A program made the translations under genes and the position numbers. A stretch of DNA of 48,885 bases, taken from Nitrospirota bacterium (lineage in GTDB: Bacteria; Nitrospirota; Thermodesulfovibrionia; Thermodesulfovibrionales; Magnetobacteriaceae). Each line of letters begins with the position of its first letter. Position 1 is the stretch's first letter. The stretch lies in contig JADFYB010000007.1 in NCBI GenBank assembly GCA_015233245.1, positions 1 through 48,885 of the forward strand, in the 5' to 3' direction. Positions 16,025 to 24,399 of this stretch are shown piece after piece. Under the pieces are notes generated by a model, which worked only from the letters and a program-made list of their open reading frames with translations, had not been told where the DNA came from and did no database searches.

Positions 16025-16721
16025 AAAAAATACACGTTTCCTTACGTGGATTAAAGGTTCAAAAGGTTACACTTTAATTGAGGCGGTGGTGGCTGTGGCA
16101 ATATTTTCTGCCATGATGATGCTTGCAATGGCAGCACTTAATCAGGGATTTAAGCAGTACAAGGCTGTAATGGAGGAGGGTGTTAACTTCTGGAAAATAG
16201 CCAGAAGCTACTGGCTGCATAAAAGTGTAAGTGGTGTGGTCTATTACTATGTGAGTGACGAGAAAAGACTTAGCTGGAACACATGGCGTCCTTACATCGT
16301 GTGCAGACCGGATCTGTTAAGCTATGTAAGTAACACCCCGATGGCAGGAGAGCTGCCCGTTGTCGTCTGGATAGTGACAGAGAAAAACTCCGCTAAAGAT
16401 GCCCTCAATCTCATGTACTATGAGCTGCCGGTTTATACAAAAAACATGGAGGATATTAAGCAAGAATTTATAAGCGGAGCGTATAAAAACGGAAACTCCT
16501 TTTCAATTGTTGAAGATGTCACAGATGTTACAATGGAGTGTTACGCAATGGATTCGTTAACAAAGCTCTGGAGCTGGGTACAGAAATACGAGACGAAACC
16601 CGGCGTAACAATTTTACCCTCTGCTGTCAGAATAAATTACAGAAAACATAATAAAAATGAAAGTATTTTTTTTAATATCAGGGTAAATGGAACTTTTCAC
16701 TCAGATCCTAATGTAATATAG
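16008..16721 (+). CDS. gspJ: T2SS minor pseudopilin GspJ
   Basis: Minor pseudopilin, 237 residues. The prepilin site SKGYTLIEAVVAVAIF with Glu at mature position 5 follows a 19-residue leader. The large C-terminal domain contains the W-x-x-S and P-x-x-V-R-I-N-Y-type segments seen in GspJ (MECYAMDSLTKLWSWV; LPSAVRINYR). In known systems GspJ joins GspI, GspK and GspH to form the pseudopilus tip. Its start overlaps gspI, and gspK follows after 6 bp. Confidence 0.85.
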   Translation: MCSDIKKNTRFLTWIKGSKGYTLIEAVVAVAIFSAMMMLAMAALNQGFKQYKAVMEEGVNFWKIARSYWLHKSVSGVVYYYVSDEKRLSWNTWRPYIVCRPDLLSYVSNTPMAGELPVVVWIVTEKNSAKDALNLMYYELPVYTKNMEDIKQEFISGAYKNGNSFSIVEDVTDVTMECYAMDSLTKLWSWVQKYETKPGVTILPSAVRINYRKHNKNESIFFNIRVNGTFHSDPNVI

Positions 16722-16727
16722 TATAAT

Positions 16728-17699
16728 ATGTGTGGTTTGAAGGACTTGCACAGAATAAATTTAACATTATTACGGAACGAAAGCGGCTCAGCTGTTTTGT
16801 TGACGATAATGATAGCGTCAATAATAATAACGGTAGGGTTAGGGTTCAACTGGATTATCAAAGAGCATATAAAAACTGCAGGAGCGCTTAAGGATAAATC
16901 TGAGGCGATGATTTTAGCCGAATCGTCCTTCGATACTTCGATGTTTGCTATCCTAACCGGAAAACTAACCCAGGACGGAGTTGCCTTTACGGATGATTCA
17001 CTCCTTGGAGCCTCTCAGATAATAGCTAATGGTAGTCCATTGTGGGTTAACGAAAACATTATCCTGCGCCTACAGGATGCTAACGGTATGGTTTCTCTGG
17101 CAGCTAACGGTAACACCCTGACAGAAGACTCCGCCTCTGATCTCAAAAAGCTGATAAACACTATTGCACCGGGAAAAAATGCAGACGAAATAGTTGATTG
17201 CATAAATGACTGGATTGATCCTGATGACCTGGTGCGTACAAATGGTGCTGAGTCAGACTACTACAGGATGATAGGCACAGGGTTTGAACCCAGAAATTTT
17301 CACCTGCAGTACCTTGAGGAAATTCTCCTTGTTAAGGGTATGGACATTCAGCTATTTAATAAACTTAAACCCTTTATCACTATGCTAAGAAATGAGGGTT
17401 TTAATGTTAACACAGCAAAACCAGAATTAATAGCAGCTCATTATGGCTTAAGTTCTGATGTTATCGAGCCTCTGAGGCAGCATATGAAAACTAACGCTAC
17501 AGGGGCCATGGAGGCTCTAAAACAGATAGGGGTTGATACGTTATCCTTTTCAGGCACTCAGGCGCGTCCAACCGAGTTTTTTGAAATAACGCTTGCCGTC
17601 AGATCAGGCGAAAGTCTGTACCATATAAAGTCCGGAATCAGTATAAGAGACACGACAGGGTTTTCACCACATTCGGTTTACTATTGGAAAGAGGGGTGA
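16728..17699 (+). CDS. gspK: T2SS minor pseudopilin GspK
   Basis: Tip pseudopilin, 323 residues. The N-terminal ESGSAVLLTIMIAS lacks the usual Glu at position 5, as is normal for GspK. The family's helical domain is evident from LQDANGMVSL, VDCINDWIDPDDL, a Y-Y-R-M segment, LLVKGMD and the helix-hairpin-helix-like FNVNTAKPELIAA. Known GspK binds calcium and caps the pseudopilus. Clear match, usual length. gspL begins 8 bp later. Confidence 0.93.
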   Translation: MCGLKDLHRINLTLLRNESGSAVLLTIMIASIIITVGLGFNWIIKEHIKTAGALKDKSEAMILAESSFDTSMFAILTGKLTQDGVAFTDDSLLGASQIIANGSPLWVNENIILRLQDANGMVSLAANGNTLTEDSASDLKKLINTIAPGKNADEIVDCINDWIDPDDLVRTNGAESDYYRMIGTGFEPRNFHLQYLEEILLVKGMDIQLFNKLKPFITMLRNEGFNVNTAKPELIAAHYGLSSDVIEPLRQHMKTNATGAMEALKQIGVDTLSFSGTQARPTEFFEITLAVRSGESLYHIKSGISIRDTTGFSPHSVYYWKEG

Positions 17700-17706
17700 G
17701 CAGGAC

Positions 17707-19218
17707 TTGAAATCTGCTAATAAAATAGTTGATGGCATGAAAACCTACCTGAAAAAGACTTTTAAACGTAATACGACAGAAAGTAAGGCAGCCATAACAG
17801 CCTGCTATATATACGAAAGCGGATTTGATTACTTTAAAATTGGAAAAGACAAGGTTGACAGAGCTCTAAATGGCAGAGTTTCCTTTATAAACAAGATTTT
17901 TGGCAAAAACGTCCTCATAATCGGTAAGGAGCTCTCCTTTTACTTAAGGAGCAAGTATCCGCCCACAGGAGATAAAAACCTGATGGGAATGATTTCAAAT
18001 GAACTGGATGAGCTCTTTCCAATGATCACATCCCCGGCATTTTATTTTCATGTATTTGAAAAACACGAAAACTACGTCCTTGTTGATATATGGGCGTGGG
18101 AAAGCGGGATTTCAGGCCGTATAGCCGATGAATTTCCCTATAACTACACAGTACCTGAGGATGTTTTGTTTAAATCCCCTGATTACGAGATCTCTGTGTT
18201 GCAAAATCATGGAAAAACCTTTCTGATAGCTCACGGACCGGAGGGTTTTGTCGGCACACGAGTGTTTGTCAGAGCTGTCAACCAAAGGGACGTGGAAACG
18301 TTCGTTAGAGGACTTGGAGCAGTAAGAGAGAAAATTAAGCTTATCAGGTTTTTTGTTTCAGAAGCGGCAGCGGGTATTAGTAAAGGGTTTTCGCTTACAA
18401 TTCCTGTTTTGGAAACTGAGCCAAAGGACTATCCGGCAGTCCTTGATAATATAGCCGCCTTTAATCTCAGTCCATTTTTATCGAAACCGTGGTATGCAGG
18501 CATTGACATAGAGTTTGTTATGAGAGTTTCTGCTTATTCCTTTGTCTGTTACATGATTTCAACATACATGTCGCTACACAGACTGGATAACACTGCCACA
18601 GAGCTGCAGAGTAAGATTTCAGAGACAAATAAAAAAGTCTTGCTCTTAGCTGAGGTACAGTCTAAGGACATTACATCAAAAGTGCTGACAGCTCTTGCCA
18701 CTAAAGTGAAGGAGACTATGCCGCCTCTTGAAGTTCTGGATGCGCTTGCACTTGCCTCACCGCAGGGTGACCGGTATCAGCAGATTCAGATAACCAACAG
18801 AAACGTAAATGCCATGATGCTTACAGCTGACCCAGCCTCTGCCATAAAAAGCCTTAGCACTAACCCTGCTGTGGAGTTTGTTCAGTTAGTGGGTGAACCT
18901 CAAAAGGATGCCAAAAACTCATACAAGATAAATCTGAGCATAACTATTGCAGATAAAGATAAACTTGAACAGGCTCTTATGATACAAAAAAACATTGTCA
19001 CAGCCTCGTTGCCTTCTTTAAAAGTTGGAGATAGCAATCTTAACTCAATGAAAGCGCCCTCATCACCTCAGTCTGTGATTAAATCTGATAACAATCTTAA
19101 CTCACTAAAAGCGCCCTCAACCCCTCAACCTGCTATTAAGTCCGATAACAAGGTTAACAACTCACTAAGGACGCCGTCGTCTCCTCAGGTACAGTTTAAA
19201 TCTGGTAAGGAGTTTTAG
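17707..19218 (+). CDS. gspL: T2SS inner-membrane protein GspL with repeat tail
   Basis: Platform component linking the cytoplasmic ATPase to the periplasmic part. The first 280 residues look like the actin-like (PilM-type) cytoplasmic domain, one membrane helix lies near 282-303, and a coiled coil and ferredoxin-like periplasmic domain follow to about 438. The start is TTG/GAG-poor and uncertain by a few codons. Unusually, residues from about 442 to 499 are three imperfect 19-20-residue repeats rich in Asn, Ser, Pro and Lys (see repeat entry). GspL relatives normally end at the ferredoxin-like domain. Function assigned mainly from order (between gspK and gspM) and topology. Confidence 0.82.
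   Translation: MKSANKIVDGMKTYLKKTFKRNTTESKAAITACYIYESGFDYFKIGKDKVDRALNGRVSFINKIFGKNVLIIGKELSFYLRSKYPPTGDKNLMGMISNELDELFPMITSPAFYFHVFEKHENYVLVDIWAWESGISGRIADEFPYNYTVPEDVLFKSPDYEISVLQNHGKTFLIAHGPEGFVGTRVFVRAVNQRDVETFVRGLGAVREKIKLIRFFVSEAAAGISKGFSLTIPVLETEPKDYPAVLDNIAAFNLSPFLSKPWYAGIDIEFVMRVSAYSFVCYMISTYMSLHRLDNTATELQSKISETNKKVLLLAEVQSKDITSKVLTALATKVKETMPPLEVLDALALASPQGDRYQQIQITNRNVNAMMLTADPASAIKSLSTNPAVEFVQLVGEPQKDAKNSYKINLSITIADKDKLEQALMIQKNIVTASLPSLKVGDSNLNSMKAPSSPQSVIKSDNNLNSLKAPSTPQPAIKSDNKVNNSLRTPSSPQVQFKSGKEF
19030..19203 (+). repeat. Three tandem 57-60 bp repeats in the gspL tail
   Basis: Units at 19030-19086, 19087-19143 and 19144-19203 encode D-(S/N)-(N/K)-(L/V)-N-(N)-S-(L/M)-(K/R)-(A/T)-P-S-(S/T)-P-Q followed by a K-S end. 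The third unit has one extra codon and is the most diverged. The P-S-S-P-Q core is the best conserved. Confidence 0.88.
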
Positions 19219-19223
19219 CGGAA

Positions 19224-19784
19224 ATGTCTCCGAACATAAAACAAACCGGAGCTGGTATAAGCAAGGACAGGATCCGAAAGATCGGATTTTTTCTGGTAGC
19301 ACTTCTCACAATAGCGCGTTTTGGCATAGTGCCTCTGATAACTGAGGTAGAGAAAAAGAAGTCTGTCATTGAAGACTATAAGGTCACTTACGCCTCTAAA
19401 ATGGAGCTCCTGAAACGCTACATGTCGATAGATATGAACGACTACCCTGAGGTAAATCAGGAGCTATCCCAGCTTGTTTTTCCAAAGGAAAGCAATAAAA
19501 CCTCAGTTCAGACCGATATTGTCAAGTTTTTGACTACAACTGCTGAAGGCAGGCAATTAAACGTGTCAAACTTTCAGATGGTTGAGGGCTCAGAGGGTTC
19601 TGTTATTACAGAGGTTACCGTCATCATTAAACTTAGGGGTAAACCAAAAAAAATTATAGAATTTTTGAGAGAAGTCCAAAATCATAAACCTCTTGTCAGA
19701 ATAAAAAACATTGAACTAAATCAATCCGGTGACACAGAGTATGCAGCTAAAATTGTTGCCTCTGCGTACATCAGAAAACCATAA
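19224..19784 (+). CDS. gspM: T2SS inner-membrane protein GspM/PilO-like
   Basis: A 186-residue bitopic membrane protein: short cytoplasmic start, one helix (about 22-40), a coiled coil (about 42-75) and a small ferredoxin-like periplasmic domain with the PilO/GspM pattern (LNVSNFQMVEG, ITEVTVIIKLRGKPKKIIEFLREVQ, LVRIKNIEL). Known partners are GspL and GspC. The name is inferred from topology and order, as sequence conservation in this family is low; a PilO-like label would be equally fair. Confidence 0.78.
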   Translation: MSPNIKQTGAGISKDRIRKIGFFLVALLTIARFGIVPLITEVEKKKSVIEDYKVTYASKMELLKRYMSIDMNDYPEVNQELSQLVFPKESNKTSVQTDIVKFLTTTAEGRQLNVSNFQMVEGSEGSVITEVTVIIKLRGKPKKIIEFLREVQNHKPLVRIKNIELNQSGDTEYAAKIVASAYIRKP

Positions 19785-19795
19785 CTTGACAAATT

Positions 19796-20329
19796 ATGAT
19801 GATAAAAGAATATATTAAGGGTGTAACGAAACATTTCAGAGGGGGTACGGGGATAGTTAAACGTTTGCTTCCCGAACTGAAAAAACACAGAAAGGATGTC
19901 TTTATATTGTTGGCCATGCTCAGTCTGATACCAGTGTTGGTGGTTAAAAAGCCTGATATCAGTTTAATAACCACAGGACATGGCGAAAAAAACAAATATA
20001 TTGACAAAAAAACACTCCTTAAGTTAGTTTCAAACGGGATTGATAAACAATATGTGGGGATCAATGACAGAAATATATTCTCTCAGGATGGCAAATACGA
20101 GGCTGAAGCCCCGCCAAAACCAACAAAGACTTACACACTTGTGGGGATAATCAGGGCCAAGATAATTCAAGTGTTTTTAGTGGATAATCTTGGAGGAACT
20201 TATATCATAAAACAGGGTGATACTCTTGATGACGGAACTGTGGTAGCCAGTGTGGATAACATATCAGTGGTGTTGAAAAATGGAACGGAGGAGAAGAAAT
20301 TGAAGATTTTGACGGTGGAAAAGAAATGA
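19796..20329 (+). CDS. T2SS GspC/PilP-like linker protein
   Basis: A 177-residue bitopic protein: an N-terminal cytoplasmic region of about 33 residues, a helix (about 34-51), then a periplasmic homology region with IFSQDGKYE and TYTLVGIIRAKIIQVFLVDNLGGTYIIKQGDTL. That beta-barrel motif is shared by GspC and PilP, which contact the secretin N0 domain. No PDZ or coiled-coil C-terminal domain follows, so it is shorter than classical GspC. Placing this gene directly before the secretin (4-nt overlap with gspD) supports the role. Confidence 0.78.
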   Translation: MMIKEYIKGVTKHFRGGTGIVKRLLPELKKHRKDVFILLAMLSLIPVLVVKKPDISLITTGHGEKNKYIDKKTLLKLVSNGIDKQYVGINDRNIFSQDGKYEAEAPPKPTKTYTLVGIIRAKIIQVFLVDNLGGTYIIKQGDTLDDGTVVASVDNISVVLKNGTEEKKLKILTVEKK

Positions 20330-22548
20330 AATTAAAATATTTTTTAATTATAATACCTGTATTATTTATGTTTTTGTCCTGCTCGATGTTTTATAAAGCT
20401 ACAAAGACTGAAAACGATTCATTTACCAGTGTTTCAGGTAAAGACAATACAACAGCAGACAACATATCGCGGCGTTCTCCAGGCACTGGCTCTTTGCTTA
20501 ATTTTGACGAAAAGAAAAAAGAGGGAAAGGATGAGGAGATTCCATATCCGGTTTACGAGAAAACCTCATCCGAAAAACTGGCAGCTGCGCTTGAACCTAT
20601 AGATTATAAGAAGCTTGTGACTGAAACAAAACCTGTGATGATAAATGTGGATGGAATGCCGTTAAGCGATTTTATCATATATGCTGTGGGAGATGCCTTA
20701 AAGGTGACCTTTTTCATTGATGAGGCAGTAAAGGCGCTTAAGACCCCTGTTACTATCAGAATGACAAAGGAGCTTCCGCCTGAGACAGTGCTTGAGATTG
20801 TTGTTGAGCAACTTAGACAAAACGGCCTTCTTGTGGGAGCCCGTGGCCCAAGCCTGTACATCCTAAAACCTGCCGCCATTGGAGAGCCCACAGATGTGAA
20901 GTTAGGGCGTGGCCTTGTTGCAAGTTCCGCACGAATTGTTCAGGTGGTTCCACTTAGCTACGTAAACTCTGCAGATATTGTACCCCTCATAGGTGAGCTC
21001 TATAAAACAAGCGCAATTGTTAAGAACTATCACAAGGACAATTCAGTTATTCTTATTGGCACGGCTGCCTCAATGAAGGACATATTAAACTTCATAGAGG
21101 TTTTGGACGTACCGTACTTGAATAAGAAAAAAATCATGCTCATGAAACTTGTTTATTGGAAACCAGAGGAGTTCGTAACCCAGATGGCCTCAATTCTGGC
21201 AGGTACCGGAGTCACAGTATCATTAGACCCTAAGATGCCTGGCGTTACGTTTATTCCGATTAAGTTTTTAAACAGCGTACTTGCCATAAGTCCTGATGAC
21301 ACCTCAATGGAGTTGGTGATGAAGTGGAAAAATCGCCTTGATACCTCAGAATCGGCAGGGGCAGAAGAAAAAATTTACGTTTATACCCCCCGGTTTTCAA
21401 TGGCGTCCGAACTGGTTGACTCCATACAGAGGCTTTATGGTTTAAAAACCGGCGTTACACAGCCAAAAAGTAAAACAACCACAGGTGGGCTGCCCTCATC
21501 CTCGTCAAAGCCAGCTGCCGGGAAATCTCAAACTGACGGTGAATTCGCGGTGCCTGCGGCGCTACCCAAAACTGCGGCTACGGCTTCAACAGGGCTTTTA
21601 CCTACAGCACCGGGAGCAGTGGCACCAGAGGTTCCCGGCCTTAAGATAACTGCTGACGATAAAAGAAACGCTGTGCTAATGATGGCATCTCCGTCTATGT
21701 ACCGAACACTGCTGGGTCTCCTTAAGGAGCTTGACACCCCGCCCAGACAGGTGTCAATAGAGGCAACGGTTGCCGAGTTGACTCTTGACGATGAAAACAA
21801 TATGGGCTTTGAGTGGTACCTTGCCGGCAGGATGCTGGGTAACGTGCTTGGAAGTAAATATATTGGACCTTATACATTGGGCACCCTCGGCAACCTTGGA
21901 GTAAGCAGCGGTACAGGCTTGTCTTATTCTTTCACTGCTGACACTGGCAACCTGCAAGCGCTTATAAGTATGTTGGCAAAAGACAAAAAGGTTGAAATCC
22001 TCTCTAAGCCACACCTTATGGTACTTGACAACGAGGAGGCGACAATTCAGGTAGGAAATGAGGTTCCTGTTATAACAAGCGAGGTATCCAGCACAGACCT
22101 AACCTCAACCTCTTCAACGACTCCCAGCGTGTTAAGGAATGTCCAGTACCGGAGCACTGGAGTGATCCTGACTTTAAAACCGACTATAAATTCCGAGGGC
22201 CTTGTCACAGTTGATGTCAATCAGGAGGTAAGCGAGGCTGATACTAACACTACGTCAAGCATAGACTCCCCTTTGATTCTTAAACGGTCAATACATACAA
22301 AAGTAGTGGTTTCTGACGGAAATACAGTAGTGCTTGGCGGTATGAGATCGAAGTCGAGATCACACTCTGTAACTAAGATACCGTTTTTAGGGGATATTCC
22401 TATACTGGGATATTTATTTAAGGCAGATTCAGCAAGCGAGATAAAAACTGAATTGATAATCCTTATAACACCTAAAATAATTCATAATACCGAGGATGCT
22501 ACATCGGTTACTAAAGAATTAAGGGAGGGTTTAGGCTGGTTTCACTAA
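20326..22548 (+). CDS. gspD: T2SS outer-membrane secretin GspD, lipoprotein form
   Basis: Forms the outer-membrane channel. The ATG overlaps the previous stop (ATGA). The N-terminus has a lipobox MFLSC with Cys19, so the secretin itself may be lipidated and need no separate pilotin. An N0-like domain (about 100-170: VDGMPLSDFIIY) and N1-N3 domains follow, with a long Ser/Pro/Ala-rich insertion at about 385-440. The secretin core (about 470-735) has the conserved EVPVITS, GVILTLKPTI and VLGGMRS...KIPFLGDIPILGYLF motifs. Length 740 residues. It ends the T2SS gene set. Confidence 0.96.
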   Translation: MKLKYFLIIIPVLFMFLSCSMFYKATKTENDSFTSVSGKDNTTADNISRRSPGTGSLLNFDEKKKEGKDEEIPYPVYEKTSSEKLAAALEPIDYKKLVTETKPVMINVDGMPLSDFIIYAVGDALKVTFFIDEAVKALKTPVTIRMTKELPPETVLEIVVEQLRQNGLLVGARGPSLYILKPAAIGEPTDVKLGRGLVASSARIVQVVPLSYVNSADIVPLIGELYKTSAIVKNYHKDNSVILIGTAASMKDILNFIEVLDVPYLNKKKIMLMKLVYWKPEEFVTQMASILAGTGVTVSLDPKMPGVTFIPIKFLNSVLAISPDDTSMELVMKWKNRLDTSESAGAEEKIYVYTPRFSMASELVDSIQRLYGLKTGVTQPKSKTTTGGLPSSSSKPAAGKSQTDGEFAVPAALPKTAATASTGLLPTAPGAVAPEVPGLKITADDKRNAVLMMASPSMYRTLLGLLKELDTPPRQVSIEATVAELTLDDENNMGFEWYLAGRMLGNVLGSKYIGPYTLGTLGNLGVSSGTGLSYSFTADTGNLQALISMLAKDKKVEILSKPHLMVLDNEEATIQVGNEVPVITSEVSSTDLTSTSSTTPSVLRNVQYRSTGVILTLKPTINSEGLVTVDVNQEVSEADTNTTSSIDSPLILKRSIHTKVVVSDGNTVVLGGMRSKSRSHSVTKIPFLGDIPILGYLFKADSASEIKTELIILITPKIIHNTEDATSVTKELREGLGWFH

Positions 22549-22780
22549 ATTAATTAAAATATACTTAAGTTTTTGAATTTATATACCGATAATATGATTA
22601 AAAACAACGGGTCGGGCAGGAGTCCGCAAAGGAGGTGGATTGGAACTAAGGGACAGAGAGCCGGGCGCAGGATGCTAAAGATTTATCATACAGGATGTGT
22701 GGGGCCGGTGTTAACAAGGTAGATTGTTTGCGTTAAAACGTTGTAGTATTATAGAGTTTTGGGCAAAGATTTTAAGTCTG
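22549..22780 (+). other. Gap between gspD and the promoter of the secreted pair
   Basis: No supported gene. A 42-codon frame (22594-22722) encodes a very basic peptide but has no ribosome binding site of normal spacing, so I do not call it. The G-rich stretch 22611-22700 was checked by eye for riboswitch signatures and none was convincing. No clear terminator for gspD was found. Confidence 0.4.
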
Positions 22781-22809
22781 TTGACATTGGAGGCAACAAG
22801 TGTTATTAT
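22781..22809 (+). promoter_or_regulatory. Near-consensus sigma70 promoter for the secreted protein pair
   Basis: TTGACA (22781-22786), exactly 17 bp, TATTAT (22804-22809). The predicted start of transcription is about 22816, giving a leader of about 145 nt before the ATG at 22962. It is the closest match to a consensus promoter that I found in the window, which suggests high expression. Confidence 0.8.
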
Positions 22810-22815
22810 TTAAAG

Positions 22816-22961
22816 TGCGTTGTCAGGGAGAGCTCTGAACGCTGGATGATTTTAAAACGTAAATATATAGAAAGGGGGTGTGGAGGGCAGACTTTTTGAA
22901 GGGAACTGCGTAGCAGGTTTTTTTATTCACTTATATAGAAAAAAATAGTAAGGAGGATGTA
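22816..22961 (+). promoter_or_regulatory. Structured 5' leader of the secreted pair
   Basis: The leader begins with a hairpin (GCGTT at 22817 pairing with AACGC at 22838, continued by CAG/CTG) and ends with a terminator-like hairpin at 22904-22924. A strong ribosome binding site AAGGAGG lies a few bases before the ATG. The arrangement looks like an attenuator or ligand-responsive leader, but no known riboswitch consensus was recognised. Confidence 0.45.
22904..22924 (+). terminator. Terminator-like hairpin inside the leader
   Basis: AACTGC (22904-22909), loop GTA, GCAGGTT (22913-22919) with one bulged G, merging into seven T residues (22918-22924). It lies before the start codon of the first secreted protein, so it would cap expression unless prevented from folding. 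The stem is short, so efficiency is uncertain. Confidence 0.45.
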
Positions 22962-23582
22962 ATGAAAAAGAGATTGGTATTAGTTTTTTTACTGGCTCTT
23001 GTTTTAACCGTGTTTGTTATAAAGGTTGGCACATATACAGCAACTGCTGCTGACAACGTAACTTACACATTGCCGTTCATTGGTGTTTCCACAAATAACG
23101 TGGTCTATTGCTGGGCATCAAACATGTCAAATGATAATGTGACAGTTTGGGTCTCTACGATGGCTAATACTCTAACCTCGGCACCGCCTGACCAGGTCAA
23201 CTATCAGCTTGGCGGTATGATTATCTATGCAAAACAGTCAAATATGATAACTTTTACGGGAGCAACGACAACATTGGGTTCGGCTGTAGCTGACTTGTCA
23301 CAGCAAGTAGGAACAAACCCAGCTACCTTATTTGGGGCAGCTCTTACATTCATAGGTAGTTATAACGGCGTAACCACAACGATAATAACTGCAGGACCAA
23401 ACACAGTTTTTGGACCGCAGGTTACTACGACTATGAGTACGAACGGCTTGCCAACCGTGCCACTTAGCTGCTTAAATATGGGACTTGCTTGCTACCAGGG
23501 TACCACATCACCTAAACGTAACTTAGTTGGCTACTCTTGTATGGACAGTATTAATACGTATATCAATCCAATTAGTTACTAA
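22962..23582 (+). CDS. Secreted protein A of an unrecognised two-member family
   Basis: A 206-residue exported protein with a clear signal peptide (MKKRLVLVFLLALVL...ATA, cleavage near residue 29). The mature part is Thr/Ser/Asn-rich, predicted beta-rich, and has four cysteines (50, 170, 177, 193) that all recur in protein B downstream. Shared blocks are NNVVYC(x)ASNMS(x)DN near the N-terminus and ACxQGTTSPKRNLVGY followed by CMD at the C-terminus. It is preceded by a strong promoter, structured leader and AAGGAGG. Its position directly after gspD makes it a candidate T2SS substrate or surface protein. No family recognised; not a pseudopilin (no prepilin site). Confidence 0.8.
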   Translation: MKKRLVLVFLLALVLTVFVIKVGTYTATAADNVTYTLPFIGVSTNNVVYCWASNMSNDNVTVWVSTMANTLTSAPPDQVNYQLGGMIIYAKQSNMITFTGATTTLGSAVADLSQQVGTNPATLFGAALTFIGSYNGVTTTIITAGPNTVFGPQVTTTMSTNGLPTVPLSCLNMGLACYQGTTSPKRNLVGYSCMDSINTYINPISY

Positions 23583-23598
23583 GGTGAAGGAGGAAACT

Positions 23599-24339
23599 AT
23601 GATGAAGAAAAGATTTATATATTTTCTGGCTCTTCTGCTGGTAATAACCGCAGTGGCTGCTAATGAAAGCAGTAAAAGCGTTATGGCTATGGATAATGTT
23701 TCATACATAATGCCGTTTTTGCACACTAGCTCCAATAATGTTGTGTATTGCATTGCCTCTAATATGTCATCAGATAATGCAACTGTCAATGTAACTGTAA
23801 TGTCAAATCAAACAGGATACACTTTGGCCTGGAGCCCTGTATCTGTCTCAGGAACTCTGTATGCCAGAAATACGATGATGCTTACTTTCTCAGGAACAAA
23901 TGTCACATCTAGCACAGGTGGATCCGGAGATATAAGCAGCTTTGTTACAGCAGATGCCCAAGCTTATGGTGCTATTATTAATTTCTCCGGCTCAAACGTT
24001 CAAACCTCTACATCGGGAGTATGGTATTTGGCTCCTACCTGTGATACACAAATAACCATGGGAAAAGCCTGTGGCAGTGGCAGCCCTGATAGCAACTCTG
24101 ATAAGGGTGGAACTGTTCAACGGGGTGTCACAGCGCTGCCACGTTATACTTTCGGGCGAAGCAATCGTTTGGTAGGAACAACTTTATATGATGTGTATAA
24201 TGGCCGGACGACTGTACCTTTGACTTGTCAGACTCTTCAGATGGCATGTTTCCAGGGTACAACCAGCCCTAAGAGAAATCTCGTTGGTTACATGTGTATG
24301 GATACCATCAATTCCATGTATCCTCCACGCGGTTTATAA
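23599..24339 (+). CDS. Secreted protein B, paralogue of protein A
   Basis: A 246-residue exported protein. The ATG at 23599 is chosen because GAAGGAGG precedes it and a signal peptide follows (MMKKRFIYFLALLLVITAVA). It shares with A the N-terminal NNVVYCIASNMSSDN and the C-terminal ACFQGTTSPKRNLVGY...CMD, including four matching cysteines (51, 210, 217, 233), and has two extra (148, 158). The centre is longer and Ser/Thr/Gly-rich. Codons in the shared C-terminal block differ at most synonymous sites, so the duplication is old and the protein sequence is under selection. It is cotranscribed with A (16-bp gap) and followed by a terminator. Confidence 0.8.
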   Translation: MMKKRFIYFLALLLVITAVAANESSKSVMAMDNVSYIMPFLHTSSNNVVYCIASNMSSDNATVNVTVMSNQTGYTLAWSPVSVSGTLYARNTMMLTFSGTNVTSSTGGSGDISSFVTADAQAYGAIINFSGSNVQTSTSGVWYLAPTCDTQITMGKACGSGSPDSNSDKGGTVQRGVTALPRYTFGRSNRLVGTTLYDVYNGRTTVPLTCQTLQMACFQGTTSPKRNLVGYMCMDTINSMYPPRGL

Positions 24340-24351
24340 TTTTTGATGCAG

Positions 24352-24381
24352 GGCAGGCCTGAAAAGGCCTGCCTTACTTTT
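24352..24381 (+). terminator. Rho-independent terminator after secreted protein B
   Basis: GGCAGGCCT pairs perfectly with AGGCCTGCC across the loop GAAA, followed by TTACTTTT. The 9-bp G/C-rich stem is strong. It separates the secreted pair from the glycosyltransferase pair and argues that translation of the next gene starts after it, at 24400. Confidence 0.85.
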
Positions 24382-24399
24382 CACCGCTTATCAAACGTT

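Noticed and set aside
16722-16727. TATAAT directly before the gspK start as an internal promoter
   Set aside because: No -35 at a suitable distance and the box abuts the start codon; gspK is best read as part of the gspI-D operon.
22594-22722. A 42-codon frame encoding a very basic peptide between gspD and the secreted pair
   Set aside because: No ribosome binding site at normal spacing, no conserved pattern seen, and it lies upstream of the real promoter.
22600-22740. Possible cyclic-di-GMP riboswitch (GEMM-like GCAAAG stretch)
   Set aside because: Only a short GCAAAGG match; the tetraloop, receptor and paired stems of GEMM-I could not be arranged by eye.
24343-24399. Upstream TTG/ATG starts for the first TMTC-like gene
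   Set aside because: They lie before a strong terminator hairpin, so the start at 24400 is preferred.
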